DNA of 64,000 bases from Rugalucina vietnamica (lineage: Eukaryota > Mollusca > Bivalvia > Lucinida > Lucinidae). The stretch spans positions 61,220,761 to 61,284,760 of the forward strand of contig OZ024869.1 of NCBI GenBank assembly GCA_964017185.1, in the 5' to 3' direction. This document shows, one piece after another, positions 11,441 through 22,049 of the stretch (positions within the stretch are counted from its first letter, which is position 1; each line of letters starts with the position of its first letter). The notes beneath the pieces are model-generated. The model did not search any database. It had not been told where the DNA came from and saw nothing but the letters and a program-made list of their open reading frames with translations. The position numbers were made by a program, and so were the translations under genes.

Positions 11441-12309
11441 CTACATTTTCTTCTATAAGTTTTATAATACTCCATGCGATTGTTTTTTCTTTTGGCCCCT
11501 AATGCTTTTTTTGATTCTGCCATTGATATGCTTGGCATAATACTTTGTTTTATTTGTGCTTTGTGAGCTTGTCTCAACCTTTGATCATTGAAGTAAGCTT
11601 CCATATTATGTTCCATTTGATCTGTACAGCTCTGTGTTTCTTCAGTCTTTTTAACTTTGATAGGTAAGAAGTCAAACTGTAAGTTGGTGTTGGTATCTAA
11701 ATTTAAACTGCCATAAAATGCATACATATATGTAACTAGGTCATTGATACTTGTGAAAGTTATCAAACAGGATGTACCATCATTTGATGAAAGTCCATTT
11801 TCTCCATGGGAATGAGAATCAAAAAACACATACATGCCATTCTTTCTAAATACAGCAGAGCATATGGCCCCAATGGTTAAAAGACCTGATGATGTATACA
11901 AAAATACTGACTGCAATACTTCGTGAAGTGTTGGCAAACCCAGATTTTGAGTATCTAAAAGCACGCCACTTACAATCTGCTGTTTCTCAGATGTAAATTT
12001 TCCTATCTCTACTTTAAAATCATCTGGAATTTCTTCTAAAGTCAGCAGGTGGTGAATGAATTTTCCATCTTCTCTTAATTTGTTTATCACACTCCGATAC
12101 AGAACATCTCCCTCACAAAGCACCTTGTCTAATATAGAGCTCTTTTCAATATCAAGGCAGGAAGAGTATGACAGCATACATAATGCATTACATGTGCACT
12201 GATATCCTCTTGATTGCTCAGAAAATCTGACATCACTCTGATGAAAACTTCCAAAGACCAAATCACTGGCATTCCACAATTGTTCAGATGATCCAGTGTG
12301 ACTTCATGT
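11125..12309 (-). pseudogene. Helentron N-terminal protein part with cysteine-protease-like domain
   Basis: The frame is open from just after a TGA at about 12309 and has no convincing ATG. Numbered from the TTG at 12279, a GYQCTCNALCML segment with candidate nucleophile C28 is followed by VFFDSHSHGENG, giving a possible D154/H156. The layout resembles papain-fold deubiquitinase-like domains of the large-tegument or OTU kind that are known in Helentrons and related proteins. This is inference from the pattern, not an alignment. Residues 240-384 are basic and enter the linker repeats, ending at a nonsense codon. The missing start suggests truncation or insertion at the 5' end, where a long perfect inverted repeat lies. 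Confidence 0.65.
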
Positions 12310-12486
12310 CACATTGACACTGATGTGATGTTGTTATATCATGAGCATGCTGATGTGCTTCTTTTTTAAACAGATCAGAAAGTATGATATTTCTAGCTTC
12401 TTAATTTGAGATTTCATATAACCACCCAGCATGCTCATGATATAACAACATCACATCAGTGTCAATGTGACATGAAGTCACACTGG
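12293..12486. repeat. Perfect 59-bp inverted repeat around a 76-bp loop
   Basis: Arms 12293-12351 and 12428-12486 are exact reverse complements over 59 bp (outermost bases CCAGTGTGACTTC, innermost GAGCATGCT). The left arm overlaps the first codons of the Helentron N-terminal frame. No target duplication is evident outside the arms, so it is either a fold-back insertion or a structural part of the Helentron 5' region. Confidence 0.9.
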
Positions 12487-12719
12487 CTTTGATGTAACAT
12501 TGTTTTGATGTCATTTTCACACTAGGTAGGCACCTTATCAATATTTTCTAAGATACTTAGCTGTTACTTCAGCATCACCAGTGTCTGTTCTTAATCTGTT
12601 TCTCTATTCTTCCCATCTATTCTATACCATATCTTCATGCAGTTCAACCTCAAATGTATGGAAATTCACCTGAAAATAGAAGGAAAGTAATATTTAACTA
12701 CATTGTACATGATAAAAAA
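12487..12719. other. Spacer between inverted repeat and HINE-like array
   Basis: No feature of its own. On the minus strand a CTATTTTCAG/GTGAATTTCC stretch near 12670 looks like a splice acceptor but has no coding context. Confidence 0.3.
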
Positions 12720-15700
12720 AATGATGTTGTTATGAAATAGGTCAGGGTCGACTCAGGCTCATCATTTACGCAAACTATGGTGGGCCTGAGTTCTTTGTCC
12801 ATCATAAGTAATTTTAAAGAAATTGGTTTGCCCAAATAAATTCTCAAAGGAGAAGGTATTCTAGCATATGTGTGCATGGTAGCCATTTTGATTAAGATAA
12901 GAGGATAATTTATACATGCATATAGCCCCAGGATATGGTCAGTCAACCCTTATGTTTTTATAAACACAAATCTATATATATTCCTACTATTTCAAGCAAC
13001 TTTCCCCATACATGACATTTTCCCCATTTGCTTCCATTTATGTGCATAGGAGATTTATGTTGACTGTCATGAAAATAGAAGATTTTCGAAGGGTTTTAAC
13101 CATATATGGACATGGCTGCAATCTTGGTCATGTGACCTGGTTATTTATGAACACATTGGTTCCCCTTTCATATAGATCCTCCCTATGAAAATTGGCTTTG
13201 ATTTGTCATGTGGTTTCAGACAAAAAGATCTGAATATATTATGGTAATAAACATGTATATTGCCCAGGGGTGGGGACAGACCAACCCCTGGAGTCCAAAT
13301 CTTTTCAGAATCATATATCTTCAGTCCATCTACTCAAATCCTTCAAGTTTTTCCTTACAAATCACATTTTAACACTTTTCCTCATTCAAATGCATGGGCC
13401 CCCTATGTTGACCTTGCTGTAAAATAGGTCAAGGTCATCACAGGGCCATGATTTATATAAAATTTGTAGAGCTTCTCTCCCTAATGCTTCATGCCAAGTT
13501 TCAAAATCATAGGCCTTCTGATTCTAACGAAGAAGCTTTTTGATGGTTTTTGTTATTTATAGCCATGTTGGCCATCTTGGTCATGTGACCCTGACCATTT
13601 ATATAAACTTTCATTCCCACTTCCTAACAATGCTCCACATAAAGTTTGGCTATGATTGGCCAAGCAGTTTCAGAAAAGAAGATCTTTGAATATCTCGGTA
13701 TTATACATGTATATTGCCCCAGGGTGGAGGCAGACAGACCCTTGGGGTCCACTTGTTTTTAGAATCATAAATCTTAAGTCCATTTGCCCATTTCCTGCAA
13801 GTTTTTCTCTTTAAATGACATTCTAACAATTTTCCAATTCAATTGCATGCTGCATGGCGACCTACATTGACCTTGCCGTAAAATAGGTCAAGGTCATCCA
13901 AGAATCATGATTTATACGAGCTTTGTAGAGCTCCTCTCCCTGAGACTTCAAAGCAAGTTTCAAAATCTTAGGCCTTCTGGTTCTGGAGAACAAGATTTTC
14001 AAATGTTTTTGCTATTTATAGCCATGGTGGCCATCTTGGTCATGTGACCTGGACCATTTATTCAAACTTTCGTTCACTCTTCCTAAGAATGCTCCACACA
14101 AAGTTTTGCTTTGATTGGCCAAGCGGTTTCAGAGAAGAAGATCCTTGAATATCACTGTAATATACATGTATATTGCCCCGGGGTGGGGGCAGACAAACCC
14201 CTGGGGTCCAAATTTTTTTCAGAATCATCAATCTCAAGTCCATTTGCCAATTTCCTGCAAGTTTTTCCCTACAAATGACATTTTAACACTTTTCCCTATT
14301 TAAATGCATGAGTGACCTATGTTGACCTTGCCGTAAAATAGGTCAAGGTCATCCCAGGGTCATGATTTATATAAACTTTGTAGAGCTCCAGTCACTGATG
14401 TTTCACACCAATTTTCAAAATCATTAGCCTTCTGGTTCTGGAGAAGATTTTTAAAGGTTTTTTTCTATTTACAGCCATGGCGGTCATCTTGGTCATGTGA
14501 CCTTGACCATTTATATATACTTTCATTCCTTCTTCCTAAGGATGCTCCAAAAAGTTTGGCTTTGATTGGCCTAGCGGTTTCAGAGAAGAAGATGTTTCAA
14601 TATTATGGCCATATACATGTATAATAGCCCCGGGGCAGGGGCAGACAACCCCCTGGGCACAAAATATTTTCTTAAACATAAATCTTCTGTCCATTTGCTC
14701 ATTTCTAGCAAGATTTCTCTCATTTAATTACATTTTCCTATTTTTTCCCATTCCAATGCATGGGAGACCTAAGTTGACCTTGCCGTAAAATAGGTCAAGG
14801 TCATCCCAGGGTCATGATTTACATAAACTTTGTAGAGCTCCATTCCCAGATGCTTCACACCAAGTTTCAAAATCATTGACCTTCTGGTTCTGAACAAGAA
14901 GATTTTTAAAGGTTTTTGCTATTTATAGCCATGGCGGCCATCTTGGTCATGTGACCTTGACCATTTATATAAACTTTCATTCCACCTTCCTAAGGATGCT
15001 CCACATGAAGTTTGGCTTTGATTGGCCTAGCGGTTTCAGAGAAGAAGATGTTTCAATATTATGGCCATATACATGTATAATAGCCCCGGGGCAGGGGCAG
15101 ACAACCCCCTGGGCCCAAAATATTTTTTTAAACATAAATCTTCTGTCCATTTGTTCATTTCTAGCAAGTTTTCTCTCATTTAATTACATTTTCCTATTTT
15201 TTCCCATTCCGCTGCATGGGAGACCTAAGTTGACCTTGCCGTAAAATAGGTCAAGGTCATCCCAGGGTCATGATCTATATAAACTTTGTAGAGCTCCATT
15301 CCCAGATGCTTCACACCAAGTTTCAAAATCATTGACCTTCTGGTTCTGAAGAAGAAAAATGTTAAAGGTTTTTGCTATTTATAGCCATGGCGGCCATCTT
15401 GGTCATGTGACCTTGACCATTTATATAAACTTTCATTCCACCTTGCTAAGGATGCTCCACATGAAGTTTGGCTTTGATTGGCCTAGCGGTTTCAGAGGAG
15501 AAGATGTTTCAATATTATGGTCATATACATGTATATAGCCCCGGGGCAGGGGCAGACAACCCCCCAGGGGCTAAAATTTTCCATTAACATTAATCTTCTG
15601 TCCATTTGCCTATTCCCAGTAAGTTTTACCCATTAAATAGCATTTTACCATTTTTTCCCATTCAAATGCATTGGCGACCTAAGTTGACCTTGCCGTTAAA

Positions 15701-16052
15701 TAGGTCAAGGTCATCCTAGGGTCATGATTTATATAAACTATGATGGGCCCGCGTCCCCGATGCTACATACCAAGTTTTGTGGAAATCGGCCCACTGGTTC
15801 TGGAGAAGAAGATTTTTAAAGGTTTTTGCTATTTATAGCCATGGCGGCCATCTTGGTCATGTGACCTGGACCATTTATATAAACTTTCGTTCCCCCTTCC
15901 TAAGGATGCTCCACATGAAGTTTGGCTTTGATTGGCCAAGCGGTTTCAGAGGAGAAGATCTTTGACATTGTGAACGACGGACGACCGGACGACGGACGGC
16001 GGAGCATGGGTATACTATAAGCTCACCTGTGAGCCTTCGGCTCAGGTGAGCT
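12720..16052 (+). mobile_element. HINE-like non-autonomous element: tandem array of about seven units of about 455 bp
   Basis: Unit marker GACCTTGCCGTAAAATAGGT recurs near 13411, 13870, 14322, 14774, 15231 and 15684, with a more diverged unit at the left. Each unit also carries GCCATCTTGGTCATGTGACC, a GGATGCTCCACAT block and TTTCAGAGAAGAAGAT. The array ends in ACGGACG repeats and a terminal hairpin (16020-16052: AGCTCACCTGTGAGCC, loop TTC, GGCTCAGGTGAGCT). The same terminus closes the 36.4-39.0 kb element. There is no coding capacity; the small open frames inside are chance. Tandem core plus subterminal palindrome fits Helentron-associated elements such as the bivalve pearl-like families (family knowledge). 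Confidence 0.7.
16020..16052 (+). other. Terminal hairpin of the HINE-like array
   Basis: Arm AGCTCACCTGTGAGCC, loop TTC, arm GGCTCAGGTGAGCT; the only imperfection is a two-base bulge. The same hairpin lies at 38019-38052 and 38923-38956. A terminal hairpin is expected at an end of rolling-circle elements. Confidence 0.75.
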
Positions 16053-16457
16053 AAAAATGTTAATCCATCATAGAAAAACAAAATTAGCAATAATCCTTTG
16101 TCAAATGTGTATTCTTGTAGTGTATGTATGTATGTCTATGCTGTAAATAATCTTGAAATAAAATATGTTTTAACCAATTTTGATAATTGTTCATTCACTT
16201 ATTTAATCCATACATAGTAGTAGTATTCATGGTATTATTTTCTATATAAGATTATTTTATGATACATGTACATTTAATTGAGTTGAAATACATCATTTAT
16301 TGACAGAGTGACATGAAAAACGCTCATTGACTCAGTGAGGTATAAGGATCCTCAGCTGGAGCGCCGTTGGTTGTGGTATTGAGCAAGTCACATTTACACT
16401 GCTCCTGCTCCTAGGTGTGGGATCAGAAATTGATCGGCTCAATACACAGTAAAAACA
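16053..16457. other. No recognisable feature
   Basis: AT-rich spacer. No open frame with domain character, no RNA gene and no terminal repeats seen. Confidence 0.3.
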
Positions 16458-16712
16458 AAAGTAAAACGGCACCTCTCAAAGCGCGCAGCAGCTTGTTTGA
16501 TCCGTTATTGCTTTATGTACTCAACAAAAGAGATCATTGTTGTCAATATGTTCTCAGTGTATTCTAGATCTTTGTGATTTGCCATTAAATGCAAGTTAAG
16601 CTTGGCGTGTTTTACACTGAGAATATATTGACAACAGCGATCTCTTTTGTTGTGTACATAAAACAATAACGGATCAGACAAGCGCTGCGCGCTTTCAGAT
16701 CGGCATCGTTTC
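16458..16712. mobile_element. Fold-back element with about 82-bp arms
   Basis: Left arm 16479-16560 and right arm 16613-16697 are inverted copies, about 90 percent identical by eye (shared AACAAAAGAGATC and GATCCGTTATTG). The loop is about 52 bp. Weaker inverted similarity continues outward. No coding capacity; a hairpin-type MITE is most likely. Confidence 0.7.
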
Positions 16713-18361
16713 ATTTGTAAATTTATTTAAAAGACACCTCCGCTATTGGTTTGATATTTTAACATCTGGCAGGCCCAGAAGCAGATAGATAGAATGGTTA
16801 ATGTCACATAAAAAGTTGGTAAGCATTTAGGTTTACCTCGCGTAAATGTTTTACATTCGTATGCTTTTAAAGTGTAAAAGACTCACCCAGCTATGACAGT
16901 AATGAGCATCAATGAATAACACACATCTGACCTTGATAGATAACTGATTGGAGAGATCAAATAAAAATACAACACTATCAGTGCCCTTCTTAGGCATCAA
17001 GCCATTTCAGCTTAATAGGAAACGTAAATGTTGATTTTAATAAGAACATAATCATATATGAATGAGCTTTGTAATGAGAAAATCTGCTTCCACAAAGGCA
17101 CAAATCAGCGGAGCTATACCGCACCCTTGTTTTAACTACGGGGATAGCTAATCAATCCACTTTCTTAAATTACAAAAATTGCAAGCACATAACTATCATC
17201 GGTGCTTGTACAGTCTTGTTTTTCCGACAACTGATAAGAAACACGAAAACAGGTCTTCTCAGGATATTGTTCAAAGTAACTTTAAACAGAAAAGCTACAA
17301 ACATAGCTTATAAAACTACAAAAATATATAGCTTATAAAAATAAAAAAGTTATTCCATAGACTCAATGCACACATTTATTTTTATAATCCTAAGTTCTTG
17401 CCGCTTACTTATTTAAGATTTTGCCTTGAGACTCAAGTAAAGTAACATCAACTTGTCCACTGATAGCTTGTGTTGCAGTGGAGCAACACCCATTTCAGTA
17501 TGGTAACTTTTGGAAAATTTAGCATTTATCAAAAGATAATTGGCGATTTGAATTGAAACATTCTGTGGTAACATGTAAGATTAGTAAGAGCTTTCACCCC
17601 ATATATACCCTCGGATGCAACCAAATTTTTATAGTGCAGATTGATGGAACGACACACTACCAGTGACGAAATGGGATGTGTTGATTAGAAGCCGGATCAA
17701 TAAGTCAATTAGGCGACAACCTACGGTGAGGCAATGAACTCTTCACTGTCCATTGTTGCTCAATCCGATTTCCAATAACCGCACTTGATTTAGTCACCAG
17801 TCTTGTGTCGTTACATCAACATCAATTACATCAACATCAATTGTTTTTTGTTTTGTTTTTTTTTTTTTTTTGCTTTTGATTTTATTTAAATAAACAGGAA
17901 GCTTAGCATATTGGACTTTTTGCCTATGTAATAAAGTGACATATTGCCTAACTTAAAAAAAAATATTTTTTGCTAGTTTGAGGCTGCAAACTTGACAAAT
18001 TTCAGTGTAAAATTATTACGTTTTATAATGATGTTTAATGAAAACAATATACAAATCTGAGCAAAACCAATGTTAGACAGAACAATTCCAGATGACAATA
18101 CAAAAATGCTTCACATGATACTGACTAATCAATGGGGCGATAAACAATGGGACTAATTGGCAAGACAATGGGACAAAAAATAATTTTACATTTTGGTGAT
18201 GGCCACATTGATTATTATTAGACCGACGGGGATGAGTCTGTAAATTTATTAGTACATAGGCTGTGAAGGCAGCATCTGCTCTGTACCCCCTAAAATAATA
18301 CGTCTAACGGCTACCCTCACACACTATTATGAATTTAAAGCAAACAAAAAACTATAATATA
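16713..18361. other. Gene-free stretch
   Basis: No gene or element boundary that I can support. It includes a poly-T run at about 17852-17870 and short AT-rich tracts. Confidence 0.35.
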
Positions 18362-19049
18362 CTGAACAAAAAAAAAAGAAACGCAACAATAGGCCACCGA
18401 GGACTTTCGAGTTTAACATTGGTAAAACGTTGATAATTTCAGGTCTGTTGCTGTATGATTTCCATTCATTGGATATTAGGGTATATCATGCAAAAAACTG
18501 ATTTTCATTTCGATAAAAATTGAATGAGAATTTTTTGTCGTCTTAAATAATGCAAATCGGAAAAGATTTGCTCTGCGCATGCGCACACTTTTGAACCTCC
18601 AAATCATCAAGAAACAATGTCAGCTGCTCCCTAATTAAAATTCGTTAAAAAGAAACAAAGTTCCACGAAACACAAGCTCGTAATTAAAACTATCAAAATC
18701 CCTATATGTTTAATTGAAAGGGGAATAGTTTCAATTTTATTCGTTTTATTTCTTTAACATGCGAGTTATCTGCTGAGTGGTACATGGTGATTTTAATGGA
18801 GGTTTATAGCGGATTTAAATCGTACCATTATTTAATGCTTGCGCATGCGCACTGTGTGGTTTTCTACTTTCAGCATGCTTATGGTCGGCATCGAATTACT
18901 CCGTAAATACTCATCAAAATTAAAATGGGATTCTTGCATTCGGAAGCCTGATATCTCATGCAGAAGTAAAAAATGCAATGATTTCTGGTTGTATCATAGT
19001 TTGCTCAAAATTTAGTAGAATATAATTGTTGCGTTTCTTTTTTGTTCAG
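18362..19049. mobile_element. Tc1/mariner-type TIR element, 688 bp, TA target site
   Basis: Ends CTGAACAAAAAAAAAAGAAA, then CGCAACAAT, and the reverse complement ATTGTTGCGTTTC, then TTTTTTGTTCAG, form inverted repeats of about 27 bp. TA flanks both sides (18360-18361 and 19050-19051). The interior encodes no transposase, so it is non-autonomous. Its ends resemble those of the element at 22050-23242. Confidence 0.8.
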
Positions 19050-19341
19050 TATATAATCTGAAATAGTATTCAAACCTTAACAATAAATTTTCATGAATGT
19101 TGAATACCAACAGAGTATCACATTTTCCATGAAACCAAAAACAATATCCATAAAAATCTTTCGAACCCCCAAAATATATCCAAATTAAAAAATTAACCAC
19201 TCATAAAATATAAAAATCAAAGTTTCCTCTGATTTTTGAGATCTTTACTATCCATTCTTTGCAGCATCACATTGCTTCTTGTGGCGGGAAAGGCCGGTGG
19301 CATACCTATGTGCTTTGCCACACTGACACACGTCTCTTGGC

Positions 19342-19382
<41 letters not shown>
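19342..19382 (+). repeat. (CT)n microsatellite
   Basis: About 20 uninterrupted CT dinucleotides. Open frames across it on both strands are composition artefacts. Confidence 0.95.
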
Positions 19383-19387
<5 letters not shown>

Positions 19388-19556
19388 TTGTGTGGTCTTT
19401 AAGAGCACTACACGTTGTAAATGACTTTCCTCACGTGTCACACTTATGTATGTCTTCTAATTCAGCCGAAGTGTCAAACTTAGAATTGCAGACGTCGCAT
19501 TCATATTTTTGGACGACTATGAACATTGCATCTACAATGAAATACATAGAGGATAT

Positions 19557-19707
19557 TTGCTTTTTTTGAGGTGAAAACCAAATATTTTCATCTCGTGAGT
19601 TGAAAACATCAGAATTTTCACGAGTGCGCAGCACGTGTGAAAATTTATATGTTTTCAACTCACGAGATGAAATATATTTGGTATTCATCGAAATAAAAAA
19701 GCAAATT
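19557..19707. repeat. Imperfect palindrome, arms about 70 bp
   Basis: Left arm from TTTGCTTTTTTTGAGG inward and right arm ending near AAAAAAGCAAAT are inverted copies; the central parts share CATCTCGTGAGTTGAAAAC. The loop is nearly absent (centre near 19625-19640, around CGAGTGCGCAGCACGTG). Likely a hairpin MITE. Confidence 0.75.
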
Positions 19708-20376
19708 TTCTTTTTATTTTATACAATACATGGGCATTTTCCAATTCACAAGGCAGGCGGTGAAAATGCAGAAACAAAAAAATTTTGAAAACACAAATAA
19801 TTTTGGTACCACATTGTTCCTTACGTTCTAGCAACGCGGTTAAGAAAATGAATACCCACACTTTATGTATTCGTTCATAAAAAACGGAGTTGTAGGCATT
19901 TGAATTTCTGGTGTGAGACACATTTAATGACGTCAAACAAAAGGAAACATCAGAAGTAATCCAAAATCTACAGTGAAGATATAGGCTGATATCAGTCACT
20001 AGTGACTTTTGATATCAGTGAGATTTGATATCAGTGAAATTTCATATCAATGAAAATTACAATTTTATCAAATTTTGATATACATTGGTTTTCACTGTAA
20101 AGTATAAAATAAAATGAAATATTTAACTGAAAAGCTAAATGAAACAAGTAATGAGCTCGGATCTGACAAAAGGGACCTTCGGTCATTTAAACCCCTTGTG
20201 TGCATTTAAAAAACTTCTACATTTTTCATATCTGCTTTAATATTTACGCATTCTGTTTCCAAATGTTTAACATCTATGCCACTGAACAGTCGGTGCAAAA
20301 TGCAGACAAATTTACACACCACACAACCTCATCAACGTCAAAACGTCATACACAATCATTGCATGACGCCATGTTA

Positions 20377-20821
20377 CACTGTCGGGAAACAAACTCCGTG
20401 TATGCTATCACTTGTGTACACAACGGCGACGTCACGCGTATCTTTAACATTTCACACTAAACCAAAGTTCGAAAAATTTGTGGTGCCGTTTGCACGAGTC
20501 ATTTGTGAAATATTTTACATATCTTATCATGTTCAGCGCACATAATTGATTGTATAACTGTAAAAAATACATGTCTTCATCTGGTCGCTGAGAACACTTC
20601 GTCCGAGGTGTTCTAAATGTTGACAAATCTTTCAAAGAAAGGAAATATTGCTAAACAGTGCTTATCCAGTGCCGCAAATAATGGGATATGTGTGAAACAT
20701 TTTTCTTTAATATCGATATAGCAATGCGCGATTTCCGAAATTATGTGCGTTACGAACGCGCTCTCTAACGTATGACGTATACACAAATGATAGCATACAC
20801 GGAGTTTGTTTCCCGACACTG
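20377..20821. mobile_element. 445-bp TIR element with 5-bp target duplication (TGTTA), 5'-CAC ends
   Basis: The left end begins CACTGTCGGGAAACAAACTC and the right end, read inward, CAGTGTCGGGAAACAAACTC. Inverted similarity runs for about 45 bp. TGTTA occurs directly outside both ends (20372-20376, 20822-20826), a clean 5-bp duplication. No transposase inside. CA(C/G) ends with 5-bp duplications fit the Transib/RAG-like group (family knowledge), but the assignment is tentative. Confidence 0.8.
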
Positions 20822-20826
20822 TGTTA

Positions 20827-21477
20827 GGAGTCCAGACAATAAAAAAATTAACACTCATATTTTTTGCCATTTATGAAGAGGGTCTTTTTTTCCAAATTTT
20901 CGCGACATGGTCAAAATAACTAATTAATAACACAATTAGTTAATACATTAATAACACAATTTTATGTTTTATTTCCATAAGATGCCTTTTTCAGATTTTT
21001 ACACATTTAATGAAATATACTTAACCGCATGACCATTGATTTACACGGTGAGTAGCTTTGTCACTACATTTCAGAGGTTTCTACGCTGCAGTTTGTGTCC
21101 AGAACAAACACGCAGGAGGAATACCGGATTACACTGGTCTTCCAGGTCTTCCGCGTTGCTATGTATTATTTTAGCAGGGATATACTTATTTGATTGATCA
21201 GGAGTTACCTGTGGCGGAAAAGGTTTGTTCTGCTGTAGAACCTCTTTCCGCAGCACCGAAAAGGAGCCTTGTTATCATGACGTCGTTCATGGTCATTTAG
21301 TCCTGACCTACTTCTGTATACTTTCCCACAGTACCTGCAAACCTTTGGACCGGACTCTTTGTCTGCCATCTAAAGCAATAAAATAATTATAGAAATTCTG
21401 GAATTGAGTCAGCAGACAAATATCAAATAACGAAGTAGGAATTCTGCAAGCATATGTATACGTGTATTCAGCAAATA
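20827..21477. other. No recognisable feature
   Basis: AT-rich sequence up to the LINE fragment. No supported gene, RNA or repeat boundary. Confidence 0.3.
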
Positions 21478-22049
21478 TTCGCTTCAAACCCTCATCTGCA
21501 GGTGCAGAACAATCTGCAATTGAATGTCTTCAAGAGTGTGCAGTCACTATCAATTACTGGATGAACGCTAAGAAACTTAAAATGAATGCATCCAAAACTG
21601 ACTTTATTTGTTCGGTAGTCGCCAACAACTGAATATGTGTTCCACCACAGAAATTCTGGTTTGTGATGATAGCATTAAAATACAAAACTGTATAAGGTAT
21701 TTGGGCGCATTTCTTGACGACAATCTAGATTTCAAGGATCATATCAAACGAAAATGTCAATCTGCCATGTTGAACTTTTTCAAAATTAAGAGCATATGTA
21801 GATATCTGACAAGGGAAGCCACTGAGGGCTTATGTCTGTCATTAGTCATTTCCCACCTAGACTATTGCAATGTAATTCTTTATGGCATTTCCCAGGGTGA
21901 ATTAGCTAAATTGCAACGCATTCAGAACATGTGTGCCAAACTTGTTCTTAATCGCAGCCGGTATGAAAGTTCAAAGCAGGCATTAAATGACCTACATTGG
22001 CTTCCTATCAAGGCAAGAATAAACTTTAAGATGTTAACATATATGTATA
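21478..22049 (+). pseudogene. CR1/L2-type LINE reverse transcriptase, C-terminal half (upstream piece)
   Basis: Translation gives the region after the RT catalytic core: NYWMNAKKLKMNASKTDFI, then after a 1-base frameshift near 21608 FGSRQQLN, IRYLGAFLDDNLDFKDHIK, LVISHLDYCNVILYG and LHWLPIKARINFK. These are characteristic thumb and connection motifs of CR1/L2-like LINEs (family knowledge). The YADD motif upstream is missing, so the copy is 5'-truncated. The frame is interrupted at 22050 by a TIR element, and the protein resumes at 23245. Confidence 0.8.

Larger units (their letters stand above)
5205..12309 (-). mobile_element. Helentron (Helitron2-type rolling-circle transposon), nearly full-length, inactivated
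   Basis: Minus-strand reading gives the Helentron order: cysteine-protease-like N-terminus, repeat-rich linker, Helitron-like N domain, HUH Rep, PIF1 helicase, then an apurinic-type endonuclease. A C-terminal endonuclease after the helicase distinguishes Helentrons from canonical Helitrons (family knowledge). One ancestral frame is broken by at least five lesions: a stop at about 11126, a 4-bp frameshift near 10946, a stop at 8903-8905, a 1-bp frameshift near 8010 and a frameshift in an A8 run at 6237-6244. Termini were not pinned down; the coordinates span only the coding part. Proteins and lesions are described separately. Confidence 0.85.

Noticed and set aside
13861-16090. Small open frames of 60-97 codons inside the HINE-like array
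   Set aside because: They recur at the same phase in repeat units and include the terminal hairpin; they are non-coding repeat sequence.
19217-19441. Frames with RERERE or SLSLSL stretches
   Set aside because: Created by the (CT)n microsatellite.
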